Shown: one piece after another, positions 8,388 through 17,714 of the stretch
Layout of the letters: every line of letters starts with the position of its first letter
Position numbering within the stretch: the first letter of the stretch is position 1
Assembly: GCA_021776245.1 (NCBI GenBank)
Contig: JAJFGF010000023.1
Coordinates: 1-37,594, forward strand
Direction of reading: 5' to 3'
DNA: 37,594 nt
Source of the DNA: Hyphococcus sp.
Lineage (GTDB): Bacteria; Pseudomonadota; Alphaproteobacteria; Caulobacterales; Parvularculaceae
Notes under the pieces: generated by a model
Seen by the model: only the letters and a program-made list of their open reading frames with translations
Told to the model about the DNA's origin: nothing
The model's database searches: none
Made by a program: the position numbers and the translations under genes

Positions 8388-8888
8388 CTAGGAATTTTCA
8401 CTGCTGGCGGGCTTAATGTCCGGAACAAAGGGCTCCAGTGCTTTCTCATCGACAAATTCATGGCGCTCGCCCGCGCGGATCAGCCGTTTTCCATGACGTG
8501 GAAAATCCGCCACTTCAACCGCACTCTGGTCGCCGCCCATCAGATAGACAAGATCAGCATCGCCGGTATTCATTAGATTATGCGCAGTACCGGCGGGATA
8601 AGCGATGAAATCGCCCGGACCGACCTCTTCCTTTTTTTCCTCAATATCGGAAACCGCCTTCCCTTCGAGGATATAAACCCATTCCTCGTCATTGTGATGG
8701 CGGTGATAGACAAAGGCTTCCTTGCCCGGCGGCACGCGGCCGAGATTGACGCCGACTCGGCCAAGGCCCGCGGCCCGCGCCAGCATGGTCATGGTAATTT
8801 CGGACTTGTCGCCCAGCGGATGGCGAAACGAAAACGCGGAAGCGGCCTGATCTTGTGCTTTGATAATGTTTTTCGGTTTGTCGGTCAT
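8388..8888 (-). CDS. Cupin-domain protein
   Basis: The ATG at 8886-8888 lies four bases after the gatB stop and is preferred over an upstream in-frame start. The 166-residue protein is a single cupin barrel. Motif 1 reads PGKEAFVYHRHHNDEEWVYILEG, with H-H...E metal ligands. Motif 2 follows as PGDFIAYPAGTAHNLMN, with the second histidine. Most of the C-terminal part is a short tail. Cupins of this type bind a divalent metal and act as isomerases, dioxygenases or small-molecule sensors. The substrate cannot be told. Transcription with gatB is likely. Confidence 0.85.
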   Translation of the reverse strand: MTDKPKNIIKAQDQAASAFSFRHPLGDKSEITMTMLARAAGLGRVGVNLGRVPPGKEAFVYHRHHNDEEWVYILEGKAVSDIEEKKEEVGPGDFIAYPAGTAHNLMNTGDADLVYLMGGDQSAVEVADFPRHGKRLIRAGERHEFVDEKALEPFVPDIKPASSENS

Positions 8889-8892
8889 CTTA

Positions 8893-10362
8893 TTATTCAA
8901 CGCCCAGCTTCTTCTTGAGGATCTCATTGACCGCCTGCGGGTTTGCTTTGCCCTGGCTCGCCTTCATCACCTGGCCGACAAACCAGCCCATGGTTTTGGG
9001 TTTGTCTTTGACCTGCGCGACCTGCTGCGGATTGGCGGCGATGATTTCATCAACCACTTTTTCAATCGCGCCGGTATCCGTCACCTGTTTTAACCCGCGC
9101 TTTTCGACGATCTCCGCCGGATCGCCGGTTTCTTCGCCGTCAAACATCAGCGCGAAAACATCCTTGGCGATCTTGCCGGAAATCGTTTTGTCCGTGATGA
9201 GATCAATCAGGCGCCCCAACTGATCGGCGCTGATCGGACTGCCGGCAATCTCTTTGCCTGCTTTGTTGAGCGCGCCGAACAAATCGCCGGTCACCCAGTT
9301 TGCGGCAAGTTTGCCGTCGCGGTCCTTCGCGACTTGTTCGAAAAAGGCGGCTTTCGCCTTGTCTGCCGCCAAAACCAGCGCATCATAAGGCGACAGCCCA
9401 TATTGATCCATAAAGCGGTGCTTTTTCGCATCCGGCAGCTCCGGCAGGCTGGCCTTGATTTCATCGACCCAGGCCTGATCGAATTCCAGCGGCAACAAAT
9501 CCGGGTCCGGGAAATAGCGATAATCATGGGCGTCTTCTTTTGAGCGCATCGACCGCGTCTTGCCGGTTTTCGGATCGAACAATAATGTTTCCTGATCAAT
9601 GGTTCCGCCGGCTTCGAGGATCTCGATTTGCCGGCGCGCTTCAAAGTCGATCACCTGTTTTGTGAAGCGGATCGAATTGACATTTTTGGTTTCCGTGCGC
9701 GTGCCCAATTCCTCGCCCGGCCGACGCACCGAGACATTGACGTCGGCGCGCATGGAGCCTTCTTCAATATTGCCGTCGCAGGTGCCGAGATAACGCACGA
9801 TGGTGCGGATCTTGGAAAAATACGCCGCGCCCTCTTCAGCGGATCGCAATTCCGGCTTTGACACGATCTCCATCAGCGCAACGCCGGAGCGATTCAGATC
9901 CACATAAGATGCATTCGGCGCAAGATCGTGAATCGACTTTCCCGCGTCCTGTTCCAGATGCAGGCGTTCGATGCCCACATTTATCGTTTCGCCGCCGTCG
10001 AGTTCAACCTCGATCTCGCCTTCACCGACGATCGGATCTTTATATTGCGAAATCTGATAGCCTTGCGGCAAATCCGGATAGAAATAATTCTTGCGGTCAA
10101 AGCGCGACCACAAATTGATTTTGGCGTTGAGGCCAAGCCCCGTGCGGATTGCCTGCTCGACGCAATATTTGTTGATCACCGGCAGCATGCCCGGCATCGC
10201 CGCATCGACGAGCGATACATTTTCGTTCGGCCCGGCGCCATATTCCGCGGACGCGCCGGAAAACAGTTTCGATTTCGATGAGACCTGCGCATGGACCTCA
10301 AGCCCGACCACGACTTCCCAGTCGCCGGTTTGTCCCTGCAGCAATTTTCGCGTTTCGGTCAT
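8893..10362 (-). CDS. gatB: Aspartyl/glutamyl-tRNA(Asn/Gln) amidotransferase subunit B
   Basis: GatB is the kinase/amidotransferase half of GatCAB, which converts Glu-tRNA(Gln) or Asp-tRNA(Asn) to the amidated form. At 489 residues it is of usual length. The N-terminal catalytic cradle shows [39 protein letters not shown] and [19 protein letters not shown]. The C-terminal helical and YqeY-like tail ends with [13 protein letters not shown]. Its partners gatA and gatC lie about 2 kb away in the same direction, separated by a hydrolase and a desaturase gene. The splitting is unusual where gatCAB form one operon, but is seen in many alphaproteobacteria. Confidence 0.98.
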   Translation of the reverse strand: MTETRKLLQGQTGDWEVVVGLEVHAQVSSKSKLFSGASAEYGAGPNENVSLVDAAMPGMLPVINKYCVEQAIRTGLGLNAKINLWSRFDRKNYFYPDLPQGYQISQYKDPIVGEGEIEVELDGGETINVGIERLHLEQDAGKSIHDLAPNASYVDLNRSGVALMEIVSKPELRSAEEGAAYFSKIRTIVRYLGTCDGNIEEGSMRADVNVSVRRPGEELGTRTETKNVNSIRFTKQVIDFEARRQIEILEAGGTIDQETLLFDPKTGKTRSMRSKEDAHDYRYFPDPDLLPLEFDQAWVDEIKASLPELPDAKKHRFMDQYGLSPYDALVLAADKAKAAFFEQVAKDRDGKLAANWVTGDLFGALNKAGKEIAGSPISADQLGRLIDLITDKTISGKIAKDVFALMFDGEETGDPAEIVEKRGLKQVTDTGAIEKVVDEIIAANPQQVAQVKDKPKTMGWFVGQVMKASQGKANPQAVNEILKKKLGVE

Positions 10363-10422
10363 TTCATGTCTTCCAGATTTTTCACGCGGTTTACCCCGCC
10401 AGCGGCGGCCCGCGCAACCTGT

Positions 10423-11166
10423 TTACGTCTTGGAACGTTCGATCACCCGCCTGACTGCCGCATAAAGCCGCCGCGGATATTGCAGCTCCAGATAATGGGT
10501 GCCGCCGGGCACCAGATCAAACCCGGTTTGCGGCCCTAAATATTGCATCAGCTTTTCTGCATTTGATTTCGGCACCAAAGCATCAAAATCCCCATGCAGC
10601 ACTTCGACTGGGACGTTTAACGTCTTGAGTTGTTCCAGCAACGGGCCGATCTGGTCGCGGCGGCCGGCGATTTCCTCGCGCACCCGATGCCAGCGACCGG
10701 GCACAAAATCTTCAACGCCGGCCGCGCCGCCGAGCTTTTCAAGGGTCAGCGCATAATCATGAGGCTCGTCGATCAGCGCCGCTACCGTGACAACGCCGTG
10801 AACTTCGCCGGGAAAATCGAGCGCCGCTTTCAGTGCAAGCTCGCCGCCATAGGAAATTCCCATCGTGACGACTTCTTTATCTCCAAACCCGCCCCCCGGC
10901 AAAAATGGTTTGATCGCAGCGATCTGATCATCCCAGCTTGTATAGGCTTCGCGATGGTTTTTGCCGAATCCGGGCCGCCCAATCACGACCACTTCAATGC
11001 CGCGGGGCGCCGTCCTTAGAAACCGCGTAAAGAGATGTTTGTTGCATGGCGTTCCCGGGATGACGATGATGCGCCAATCGCCTTCATCGCTCGCCAGAAA
11101 CGCTTCGGTTTCAATTGGCGTCGCCAATGGCGCCGTATAGGTGATTTCACGAAAGCTGCGGGTCAT
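10423..11166 (-). CDS. Alpha/beta hydrolase
   Basis: This 247-residue protein has the alpha/beta hydrolase layout. The nucleophile elbow is GISYGG (Ser105). The acid is probably Asp195 in HGDFDALVP and the histidine His224 in PGGTHYLEL. An oxyanion-hole type segment VIPGTPCNKHLF precedes them. No signal peptide is present, so it is cytoplasmic. It lies just upstream of gatB in the same direction with about 60 bp between them and may be co-transcribed. Substrate is unknown; small esters or acyl compounds are typical of the family. Confidence 0.85.
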   Translation of the reverse strand: MTRSFREITYTAPLATPIETEAFLASDEGDWRIIVIPGTPCNKHLFTRFLRTAPRGIEVVVIGRPGFGKNHREAYTSWDDQIAAIKPFLPGGGFGDKEVVTMGISYGGELALKAALDFPGEVHGVVTVAALIDEPHDYALTLEKLGGAAGVEDFVPGRWHRVREEIAGRRDQIGPLLEQLKTLNVPVEVLHGDFDALVPKSNAEKLMQYLGPQTGFDLVPGGTHYLELQYPRRLYAAVRRVIERSKT

Positions 11167-11197
11167 TTAGCACTCAGGCGCCTATTGGGCAGCGCAA

Positions 11198-11216
11198 ATC
11201 ACTAACATATAGTGAT
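11198..11216. promoter_or_regulatory. Operator-like inverted repeat between divergent genes
   Basis: ATCACTA (11198-11204) and TAGTGAT (11210-11216) form a perfect 7+5+7 inverted repeat 32 bp upstream of the hydrolase start and upstream of the desaturase gene. The size and position fit a dimeric repressor site. No regulator gene is adjacent, so the binding protein is unknown. Confidence 0.5.
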
Positions 11217-11359
11217 ATCCCACACTGTCGAACACTATTCCGCGCAAAAAAACCGTGGTCTGGTTCGACGAAAAGATACGCGCTCCCGGATTTTTGTTTG
11301 TTCGCCCTGGCTATGTTACCCTGTGGTCATTCGGCCAGTCTCGCGACCCAGAATCTCTC

Positions 11360-12226
11360 ATGCATAGCACTGACATTAACAACCTGCGCGATTTGAAACT
11401 CTTTGCATTATCGGAACGCAAAGGAATCTGTTGGGAAACGATAGCATTCGCCGGATTTGTGCTGACTGCAATCGTCATCACAACCTATCTCGCATTCGCC
11501 GGCCTGATACCGCTTTGGCTCGGCGCGATCTTCAATTCATTTTGGATGTTACAAGGTTATACGACCGCGCATGAATGCGTTCATAAAAACGTCCATGGCG
11601 GCGACAAAAGATTTCGCTGGTTAAACAGGGTGATCGGCCGCATTGAATTTATGTGCCCGCTGCATTCTTACGCCATGCATGAGCATGTGCACCATATTCA
11701 TCATCAACACACCAATGATCCAAAACGCGATGTTGATTATTATGTGGCAAAAACGCCTAATCTTTTTATCGCCGTCGCCCGCTCATATATTTTTTATTTT
11801 TACGCAACCTATCATGCCTTCAAGACCGCACATATGCACGCACAGCCCAAACGATACCTGACGCAGGCCGTCATCGAACTGGCGATCCCATATAGCATCG
11901 CAATTGCTTTATGCGTGATGGGCTACTGGGCCGAAGTGATTTTCCTTTGGGTCATCCCCGCCATCAATACTTTTGCAGGCGTCGTCTTTTTCTTCGGATG
12001 GGCGCCGCATCACATATTGGAGAACGGAGACGAGTTAACGACCACACGCATTTTCGCGGCCCCGCATACAATAAAAGGGCGTCTATTCACCTGGCTATAT
12101 AACTTTCACAATTATCATTTGATCCATCATTTGTTCCCTTATGCGCCATGGAATTCGCTTGAGCGCATTTATGATCGCGGGAAGCATGTTCTGGAACGTG
12201 AAGGCGCGCTCATTTCGCGCCTGTGA
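11360..12226 (+). CDS. Membrane fatty acid desaturase / carotene hydroxylase-like protein
   Basis: From the ATG at 11360 the protein has 288 residues; the reading frame stays open upstream to 11255. It has the histidine boxes of membrane di-iron desaturases and hydroxylases: HECVH (71-75), HEHVHHIHH (107-115) and HNYHLIHH (about 250-257). Hydrophobic segments lie between them. Such enzymes introduce double bonds or hydroxyls into fatty acids or carotenoids, and the substrate cannot be decided here. Its GC content is visibly lower than that of flanking genes, and it interrupts the gat cluster. Its stop codon directly abuts the gatA stop codon on the other strand. Recent acquisition is plausible. 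Confidence 0.82.
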   Translation: MHSTDINNLRDLKLFALSERKGICWETIAFAGFVLTAIVITTYLAFAGLIPLWLGAIFNSFWMLQGYTTAHECVHKNVHGGDKRFRWLNRVIGRIEFMCPLHSYAMHEHVHHIHHQHTNDPKRDVDYYVAKTPNLFIAVARSYIFYFYATYHAFKTAHMHAQPKRYLTQAVIELAIPYSIAIALCVMGYWAEVIFLWVIPAINTFAGVVFFFGWAPHHILENGDELTTTRIFAAPHTIKGRLFTWLYNFHNYHLIHHLFPYAPWNSLERIYDRGKHVLEREGALISRL

Positions 12227-13705
12227 CTACGCCCACCATTCATCAGGGCGCGCGGTAAAGCCCGCCGCCTGTTCCAGCGCATACATGCCCTTGAACATGG
12301 TTTCTTCATCAAAAGGCCGCGCCAAAAGCTGCAAGCCCAGCGGCAGGCCCTGGGCGTCGAGCCCGGCGGGCACCGACGCGCCGGGCAATCCCGCCAGATT
12401 GGCTGTAACCGTGAAAACGTCATTCAAGTACATCTGCACGGGATCTGCGGTTTTCTCGCCCAGGCCAAACGCAGCCGACGGCGCTGACGGCGTCAGGATC
12501 AAATCAACCTTTTCATAGGCCCGCGTAAATTCATCGAAAATCTTTTTACGGACTTTCTGCGCGCGCAGATAATAAGCGTCGTAATAGCCTGCAGAAAGCA
12601 CATAGGTGCCGATTAATATCCGGCGTTTGACTTCATCGCCAAAGCCTTCGGCCCGCGAGTTTTCATACATCGACGTGATATCATCAAAGTCTTTTGCACG
12701 ATGACCGAATTTAACGCCGTCATAGCGGGCAAGGTTTGACGATGCTTCCGCCGGCGCGACAATATAATAGACGGGCAATGCATATTTCGTCAGCGGCAGG
12801 GAGATATCGACAATCTCGCAGCCCGCATCCTTCATCCAGGAAATGCCCTGGCGCCAAAGCATTTCGATTTCCGCCGGCATGCCGTCAAGGCGGTATTCTT
12901 TCGGCACCCCAATCCTTAGTCCTTTGACCGACTGGCCGAGCGCCGCCTCATAATCGGGAACTGGCCTGTCAATCGACGTTGAATCTTTCGGATCATGCCC
13001 GGCCATGCTCTTCAACATGATCGCGGCGTCGCGCGTATCGCGGGCAATCGGCCCGGCCTGATCGAGAGAAGACGCGAAAGCGACAATGCCCCAGCGCGAG
13101 CAGCGCCCATAAGTGGGTTTAACGCCGACCGTTGCGGTTAACGACGCAGGCTGGCGAATAGAGCCGCCTGTATCGGTCGCTGTCGCCGCCGCGCAAAGAT
13201 GGCCCGCAACCGATGCAGCCGAACCGCCGGAAGAACCGCCAGGCGTCAGCGGTGTCTTGTCGCCTTCGCGCCGCCATGGATTAACCACCGGCCCGTAAAA
13301 ACTCGTTTCATTCGACGAACCCATGGCGAACTCGTCCATATTGAGCTTGCCGAGCATCACCGCGCCGTCGCGCCAAAGATTGCTCGTGACGGTCGATTCA
13401 TAGCGCGGCGTAAAGCCATCGAGAATATGCGAGCCCGCTGTTGTTAAAACGCCTTTGGTGCAGAAAAGATCCTTGATGCCGAGGGGCGCGCCTTCAAGGG
13501 CGCCGCCCTCGCCTTTTGCGAGACGCGCATCCGAGGCTTTGGCCATGTCGCGGGCTTTATCCGCTGTCAATGTGATGACAGCGTTTAATTCCGAGGCGGC
13601 CTCAAGACGCGACAGATAATCATCCGTTGCTTCGGCGGCGGAGATTTTCTTTTCCTTCAGGGCGTCGCGGAGCTTGGCGAGTGTAAGGTCTGAGATGTCA
13701 GTCAT
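12227..13705 (-). CDS. gatA: Aspartyl/glutamyl-tRNA(Asn/Gln) amidotransferase subunit A
   Basis: GatA is the glutaminase subunit that supplies ammonia to GatB. The 492-residue protein shows the amidase signature: the catalytic lysine in [12 protein letters not shown], the [10 protein letters not shown] loop and the nucleophilic serine in [11 protein letters not shown]. These make up the Lys-Ser-Ser triad. Its ATG follows the gatC stop codon with no gap (TAAATG), so translation is probably coupled. The 3' end directly abuts the desaturase stop codon. Confidence 0.98.
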   Translation of the reverse strand: MTDISDLTLAKLRDALKEKKISAAEATDDYLSRLEAASELNAVITLTADKARDMAKASDARLAKGEGGALEGAPLGIKDLFCTKGVLTTAGSHILDGFTPRYESTVTSNLWRDGAVMLGKLNMDEFAMGSSNETSFYGPVVNPWRREGDKTPLTPGGSSGGSAASVAGHLCAAATATDTGGSIRQPASLTATVGVKPTYGRCSRWGIVAFASSLDQAGPIARDTRDAAIMLKSMAGHDPKDSTSIDRPVPDYEAALGQSVKGLRIGVPKEYRLDGMPAEIEMLWRQGISWMKDAGCEIVDISLPLTKYALPVYYIVAPAEASSNLARYDGVKFGHRAKDFDDITSMYENSRAEGFGDEVKRRILIGTYVLSAGYYDAYYLRAQKVRKKIFDEFTRAYEKVDLILTPSAPSAAFGLGEKTADPVQMYLNDVFTVTANLAGLPGASVPAGLDAQGLPLGLQLLARPFDEETMFKGMYALEQAAGFTARPDEWWA

Positions 13706-14005
13706 TTATTCCACGACCCTCGGCACGACGAAAAAGTGGTCTTCGGTTTTCGGCGCATTGGCGACAACATTGTCGGGCTGGCCGCCTCCCGTGTCGCCTT
13801 CCTGTAACCGGTCCTCGCGCAAAGGCAGGGAAACATCGACGGTGGAGGCCATCGCCTCAACACCTTCCACATCGACTTCGTTTAATTGCTCGATCCAGCC
13901 AAGGATGCCGGAGAGTTCCTTCGCCAGCGGCTCAAGGCGGTCTTCCGGCTCGGCGATGCGGGCCAGGCGCGCAACCTTGCGGACAGTGTCTTTATCTATG
14001 GCCAT
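13706..14005 (-). CDS. gatC: Aspartyl/glutamyl-tRNA(Asn/Gln) amidotransferase subunit C
   Basis: GatC (99 residues) is the small subunit that wraps around the GatA-GatB interface. It shows the family pattern: DTVRKVARLARI near the start, ELSGILGWIEQLNEVDVEGVEAM in the middle, then PLREDR and a C-terminal EDHFFVVPRVVE. It is first in the gatC-gatA unit. About 100 bp of upstream sequence, with short CGCAAGT-type direct repeats at about 14072-14100, separates it from the next gene. Confidence 0.97.
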   Translation of the reverse strand: MAIDKDTVRKVARLARIAEPEDRLEPLAKELSGILGWIEQLNEVDVEGVEAMASTVDVSLPLREDRLQEGDTGGGQPDNVVANAPKTEDHFFVVPRVVE

Positions 14006-14109
14006 AGCGGGCCCTCATCGATTGTTGCTGAATTCGCGAGTCGCGAAGGCCTATCAATGCGCCTCGCCAGACGCAAGTAGGTCGGCGCAAGTGGGTCAGT
14101 CGCAAGGGC

Positions 14110-15480
14110 TCACAGCCCACGAGATGCTGCGGCCAGCATCCGGTCAATCTCCCGGGACGGGTCCGCATGCGGGGTTTGCACGAAATATTTAACGGCGCGG
14201 GCAAAGTCAGCGTCACCGGTGCGTGCAGCGACAAAATCAAAGAAAAGCGGCTCTGAATAGCCGCCTTCCGCTGCAGCTGTTTTCATAAAATCCCGCCAGA
14301 ACGCCGTCGCGGTCGAACCGTCCGCGCGGACAACCGCCTCAGCGATGAGATAACCGCAGGCATATAACGCCGGAAACGCGCCGCGCGCATGGGCGCTCGA
14401 TAAAGACCCCGCGTTCAGGCCGGCGGCGCAATCGTCGCGCGCCGCCGCTCCGAATGCCGCCAGCTCATCAATGTTCCAAAAGCCGAGCGCAAGCATCGCA
14501 TCAACGGCGACCGCGTCAGCGCCGCCCTCATGGATCCAGCCCGCATTTTCGTCGGCGCCTGGCGGCGCGGCTGCCGTTTGCCAAAGATGAAACGCCTCAT
14601 GAAGGGTTGAGCGCCGAAAAATATCCTCACCGCGCACCGATCGCTCCTCCCACGCCCCGCCCTCAAGCGTAATTTGAAACTGCCCGGGCAGCGCGTCACC
14701 CGCATAGCTCAGACGGCCCTGATCCCCGCCAAGTCGTGCGGCCAAAAACAAATTGGACTTTGTCGCAGCGCCGGCATCCGAACGGGGCCCAAAAGCACTT
14801 GCGAAATAGTCAAAGGCGCGCGGCGTCAGGCGGCCAAATTCATTGGCGATCCAGCGCGGCGCGGCTGGATCGATCAGTGCGAAGACGTGATCCGTTTCAA
14901 TGGGACGCAACGGCCCGTAATAAATGAACGCTGGATGATTAAGCGGGCTTTGCCAATCCGCCAACGCTTTGGCGCGGCTGCCAAAAGCCACAACTTCGCC
15001 GCCCTTCGCTGCAACAAAATTGAATGACGCATCAACGCGGCCGCCCTCTTCATTCAGCGGATGGAAATGGCCGGTATAGACCAGCGCGCCGCCGGCGCCA
15101 TAGGCGGCGACCGGTTGATACTCCTTGGGCAGACGAACGCCATCCGCCGTCATGATGATCTCAGCATCGCTAAACGGCTTGCCGTCAACGCGCACCAGGC
15201 GCGCCGCTTTTTTGTCATTGGTAATTTCAAAGCCCGGCGTTTCGATATGCCAGCGACGTCCGCGATAGTTATCCGGAAGCGCCTCAAAAATCAGCGCATC
15301 GCGCCGCCGCCGGGATTGCCACGCAATGCGAAATTGCACCGCGTCAATCTGGGTGATGGTAATTTCGATCTTTTCCGATGGCGGCCGCGAATGCAGCACC
15401 GCGGCGGTGACCATGATGCCGGCAACCATCAGCAAAAACGCGACAACCAGCAATCTGGCAAAAAACGTCGAGCCGCCCAT
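14110..15480 (-). CDS. Membrane-anchored gluzincin-like metallopeptidase
   Basis: This 456-residue protein begins with a hydrophobic anchor (about residues 8-28). It carries HEAFH (H294, E295, H298), followed about 20 residues later by WIHEGGAD (E318). This HExxH...E arrangement is the zinc site of gluzincins such as M1-type peptidases. The usual M1 GxMEN exopeptidase motif was not found, so it is probably a distant member. The N-terminal half looks like a beta-rich domain with no recognised motif. It is likely located at the periplasmic face of the membrane. The gene has its own transcription unit and is divergent from ruvX. Peptidase activity and substrate are inferred. Confidence 0.68.
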   Translation of the reverse strand: MGGSTFFARLLVVAFLLMVAGIMVTAAVLHSRPPSEKIEITITQIDAVQFRIAWQSRRRRDALIFEALPDNYRGRRWHIETPGFEITNDKKAARLVRVDGKPFSDAEIIMTADGVRLPKEYQPVAAYGAGGALVYTGHFHPLNEEGGRVDASFNFVAAKGGEVVAFGSRAKALADWQSPLNHPAFIYYGPLRPIETDHVFALIDPAAPRWIANEFGRLTPRAFDYFASAFGPRSDAGAATKSNLFLAARLGGDQGRLSYAGDALPGQFQITLEGGAWEERSVRGEDIFRRSTLHEAFHLWQTAAAPPGADENAGWIHEGGADAVAVDAMLALGFWNIDELAAFGAAARDDCAAGLNAGSLSSAHARGAFPALYACGYLIAEAVVRADGSTATAFWRDFMKTAAAEGGYSEPLFFDFVAARTGDADFARAVKYFVQTPHADPSREIDRMLAAASRGL

Positions 15481-15541
15481 GAACCACCTATGGCGATCTT
15501 CGTAATCGACCGCCCTTGACGAATGATGCTACTATTGAGCC

Positions 15542-16009
15542 ATGTCCGAGACGTTTGAACAACAGGCGGCGGCTTTCGGCGCCTCCGGCGCACTTTTTGG
15601 CCTCGACCTTGGCGACAAGACCATTGGCGTTGCGGTCTGCGATCCCGCGCGCATGGTGGCGACGCCGGTTGAAACCATCCGCCGCAAAAAATTCATGGCG
15701 GATGCGGAAAGGCTGGCGGCGCTCGCCGCGACCCGCACGATCTCCGGAATTATCATCGGCCTGCCGCTTAATATGGACGCCAGCGAAGGCCCGCGCGCCC
15801 AGTCAACGCGCGCCTTTGCCCGCAATCTCGCGCGGGTCCTGCCTTTGCCCATTGCGCTCTGGGACGAGCGGCTCTCTACAGTCGCAATGGAGCGCGATCT
15901 TATCGCCCTTGATACAAGCCGGGCAAAACGCGCGGAAAAGATCGACGAAATGGCCGCGACGTTTATACTGCAGGGCGCCATCGACAGAATCAGGGGGCTC
16001 AGGTCATGA
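15542..16009 (+). CDS. ruvX: Putative Holliday junction resolvase RuvX (YqgF)
   Basis: This 155-residue protein belongs to the YqgF/RuvX family of RNase H-fold nucleases. Homologs act on recombination intermediates and in 16S rRNA 5' end processing. The key acidic motifs are visible: GLDLGDKTIGVAV near the N-terminus, GLPLNMDAS, DERLSTV and AEKIDEMAA, which place the metal-binding aspartates and glutamate. The last four bases overlap the start of the following membrane protein (ATGA), so the two are translationally coupled. In many alphaproteobacteria ruvX is found near pyrB, plsY and dprA, as here. Confidence 0.95.
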   Translation: MSETFEQQAAAFGASGALFGLDLGDKTIGVAVCDPARMVATPVETIRRKKFMADAERLAALAATRTISGIIIGLPLNMDASEGPRAQSTRAFARNLARVLPLPIALWDERLSTVAMERDLIALDTSRAKRAEKIDEMAATFILQGAIDRIRGLRS

Positions 16010-16368
16010 AGCGACAAAATCTTCGCATGCTCATCATCGCGTTGTTGATGGTGACCGGCATTTTCCATCTTCTCGTCGCGATGCTGGGCGCGGCGCCGGG
16101 CCTGGCGCTGCCGCTGGCTGCATTTGGCGTTATTTATACGGTCATCGGCTTTTATGTGCGCCGCGACACAAATGACGGCTCAAAAAGCCACAGCCGCAAC
16201 GCGATCATTGCCGCGATCATCGCCTGCGCCGCCGGTCTTGCTCTGGGCGGTTCAAACTACATTTCCAATGGCGGCCCCTTCGCACTGCCGATCATGTTTC
16301 TGATTGACGTTGTGATCATCGGGGCCGGCGTGATGTGGCTGATGAAGGCGCCGGCAAAAAAATCATGA
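16006..16368 (+). CDS. Small integral membrane protein
   Basis: This 120-residue protein has about four hydrophobic segments (roughly 8-28, 32-50, 66-84 and 94-113) and a short Lys-rich C-terminus. It starts inside the ruvX stop codon, so co-translation is likely. No family or catalytic motif was recognised, and its function is unknown. Confidence 0.75.
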   Translation: MKRQNLRMLIIALLMVTGIFHLLVAMLGAAPGLALPLAAFGVIYTVIGFYVRRDTNDGSKSHSRNAIIAAIIACAAGLALGGSNYISNGGPFALPIMFLIDVVIIGAGVMWLMKAPAKKS

Positions 16369-16421
16369 TTTCCCGAATTCAGGGTCGTGTCTTTTTTTGA
16401 ATGCTAACCGGCGGTCGCCGC

Positions 16422-16498
16422 GCCGTCGCGATCCGGTGATCGTTGGATTAGAGCCGTTCCGACCTTAACTGAATCGCGGGCCGGCTCCAAGCGACGGC
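16422..16498. repeat. Long imperfect hairpin, half of a composite repeat
   Basis: The outer arms GCCGTCGC (16422-16429) and GCGACGGC (16491-16498) and inner arms GAGCC (16451-16455) and GGCTC (16483-16487) are palindromic. The interior carries GACCTTAACTGAATCG. Composite intergenic repeats with a comparable block are known from Rhizobiales, so this is probably a related mosaic element. It lies between a small membrane protein gene and the end of a methyltransferase gene. Confidence 0.6.
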
Positions 16499-16504
16499 CT
16501 GGTC

Positions 16505-16548
16505 GCATTTCCTTCACGCGAACCGGTTCCCGCTTCGCTCGGAAATGC
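16505..16548. repeat. Palindromic ACCGGTT-core repeat, copy 1
   Basis: GCATTTCC (16505-16512) and GGAAATGC (16541-16548) flank a core that reads CGAAGCGGGAACCGGTTCG on the minus strand. Related copies lie at 18434-18479 and 30766-30806, with the same core and unrelated but paired arms. It directly follows the preceding hairpin, so the two form a composite. The remaining sequence up to 16641 shows no gene. Confidence 0.75.
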
Positions 16549-16641
16549 TCTGGCATTGGCGGAAGAATTTCATCCGCCCAGGTCATTAGGCGCGATGCGC
16601 GGAACGACCTGGACCGAATGAGAAGCAGATCAAGAGAAAAG

Positions 16642-17703
16642 TTACGCTTTGCGCGCCTCGAGGATGATGTTGAACGGCGTGCGCGCCGCGACGCGCGTCT
16701 TTTCGAAGCCGGCTTTCGACAGGAGTTCGGAAAGCCGTTTCGGACCAGCCTGCGCCCCCAGGGCTGCGCCTATTTCCTGACTGCGCGAGCATGGCGTGCA
16801 AACGCCAGTTGAGGCGGCGTAGTAAAGCCTGCTGACTGGATTGATGTTGTCCTCAACACGGTCCTCAGCGGCCGGCTCGACAAGCAATACGCGCCCGCCG
16901 CTCTTTAATGCGCCATAGGCGTGGCGGGCGGCGCCCAGCGGATCGCCCATATCGTGAAGGCAATCCATGTAACAGATGAGATCAAAATCAGTACCGGAGA
17001 AGTTTTTCGCCGTAGCGACGTCGAAATGCAGATTTCCGCCGGCGTCTGATTCTCTCGCGCGTTTACGCGCCACTTCAACAGAGCGAATGTGGTTGTCGAA
17101 ACCATAAATTTTCGACCTGGGAAAAGCCTCGGCGAGAACAATGGCCGAAGCGCCATGGCCGCAGCCTATGTCTGCGACTTTTGCACCCTTTTCGAGTTGA
17201 GCGTTCAGGCCGTCGAAAGCGCTGATCCATTCATTAACGAGGTTGGCCTTATAGCCCGGCTTGAACAGGGCTTCCGATCCGCAAAACAACCGTTCATTGT
17301 GATCGGACCAGGCGATTCCGTCGCCCGTTCGAAAGGCGTTCTCCAGCTTATCTTCGTCATGCCACAGCGACGCAGCGACTTCGAGCGCGGGAACCAGAAA
17401 GACAGGGCTGTCTTCATCTGCAAGGACCGGAATATGCGCATCCGGCAATTCGTAGGTTTCTGCAGCAGGGTCATATGACACATAGCCCCCAGCCACCTGA
17501 TTGTTCAGCCACTCAAGCACATAGCGAACCTCAAGATTTTTTTTATTCGCCAGTTCAATCGGCGAAATCGCACCCGCGCCCGCCATGGCTTTATATAGTC
17601 CGAGTTTATTCCCGAGGCTCGTCATGACGCCGGAAAGCGCGGCGGCGACGTCGGATACAACCTGTCCGGCGAATTGTTCGGTTTGTGATGCTTCATTTGT
17701 CAT
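16642..17703 (-). CDS. SAM-dependent class I methyltransferase with N-terminal winged helix
   Basis: The ATG at 17701-17703, with an AGGAG ribosome site, gives 353 residues. The N-terminus (about 20-90) looks like a winged-helix dimerisation domain. The SAM site is VADIGCGHGASAIVLAEAFP at about 176-195. It is followed by IYGFDNHIRSVEVARKRA, FDLICYMDCLHDMGDP and a GGRVLLVEP strand. This is the layout of small-molecule O-/C-methyltransferases (Rv2258c-like). The gene starts 11 bases after the AhpD-like gene, so the two form an operon. Substrate unknown. An HxlR-type regulator divergent from this pair may control it. Confidence 0.85.
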   Translation of the reverse strand: MTNEASQTEQFAGQVVSDVAAALSGVMTSLGNKLGLYKAMAGAGAISPIELANKKNLEVRYVLEWLNNQVAGGYVSYDPAAETYELPDAHIPVLADEDSPVFLVPALEVAASLWHDEDKLENAFRTGDGIAWSDHNERLFCGSEALFKPGYKANLVNEWISAFDGLNAQLEKGAKVADIGCGHGASAIVLAEAFPRSKIYGFDNHIRSVEVARKRARESDAGGNLHFDVATAKNFSGTDFDLICYMDCLHDMGDPLGAARHAYGALKSGGRVLLVEPAAEDRVEDNINPVSRLYYAASTGVCTPCSRSQEIGAALGAQAGPKRLSELLSKAGFEKTRVAARTPFNIILEARKA

Positions 17704-17714
17704 TTTAATCTCCT

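Noticed and set aside
14072-14100. Short direct repeats CGCAAGT(A/G)GGTC upstream of the gluzincin-like gene end
   Set aside because: Only two short copies exist, with no palindromic structure or clear position relative to a promoter, so chance is a sufficient explanation.
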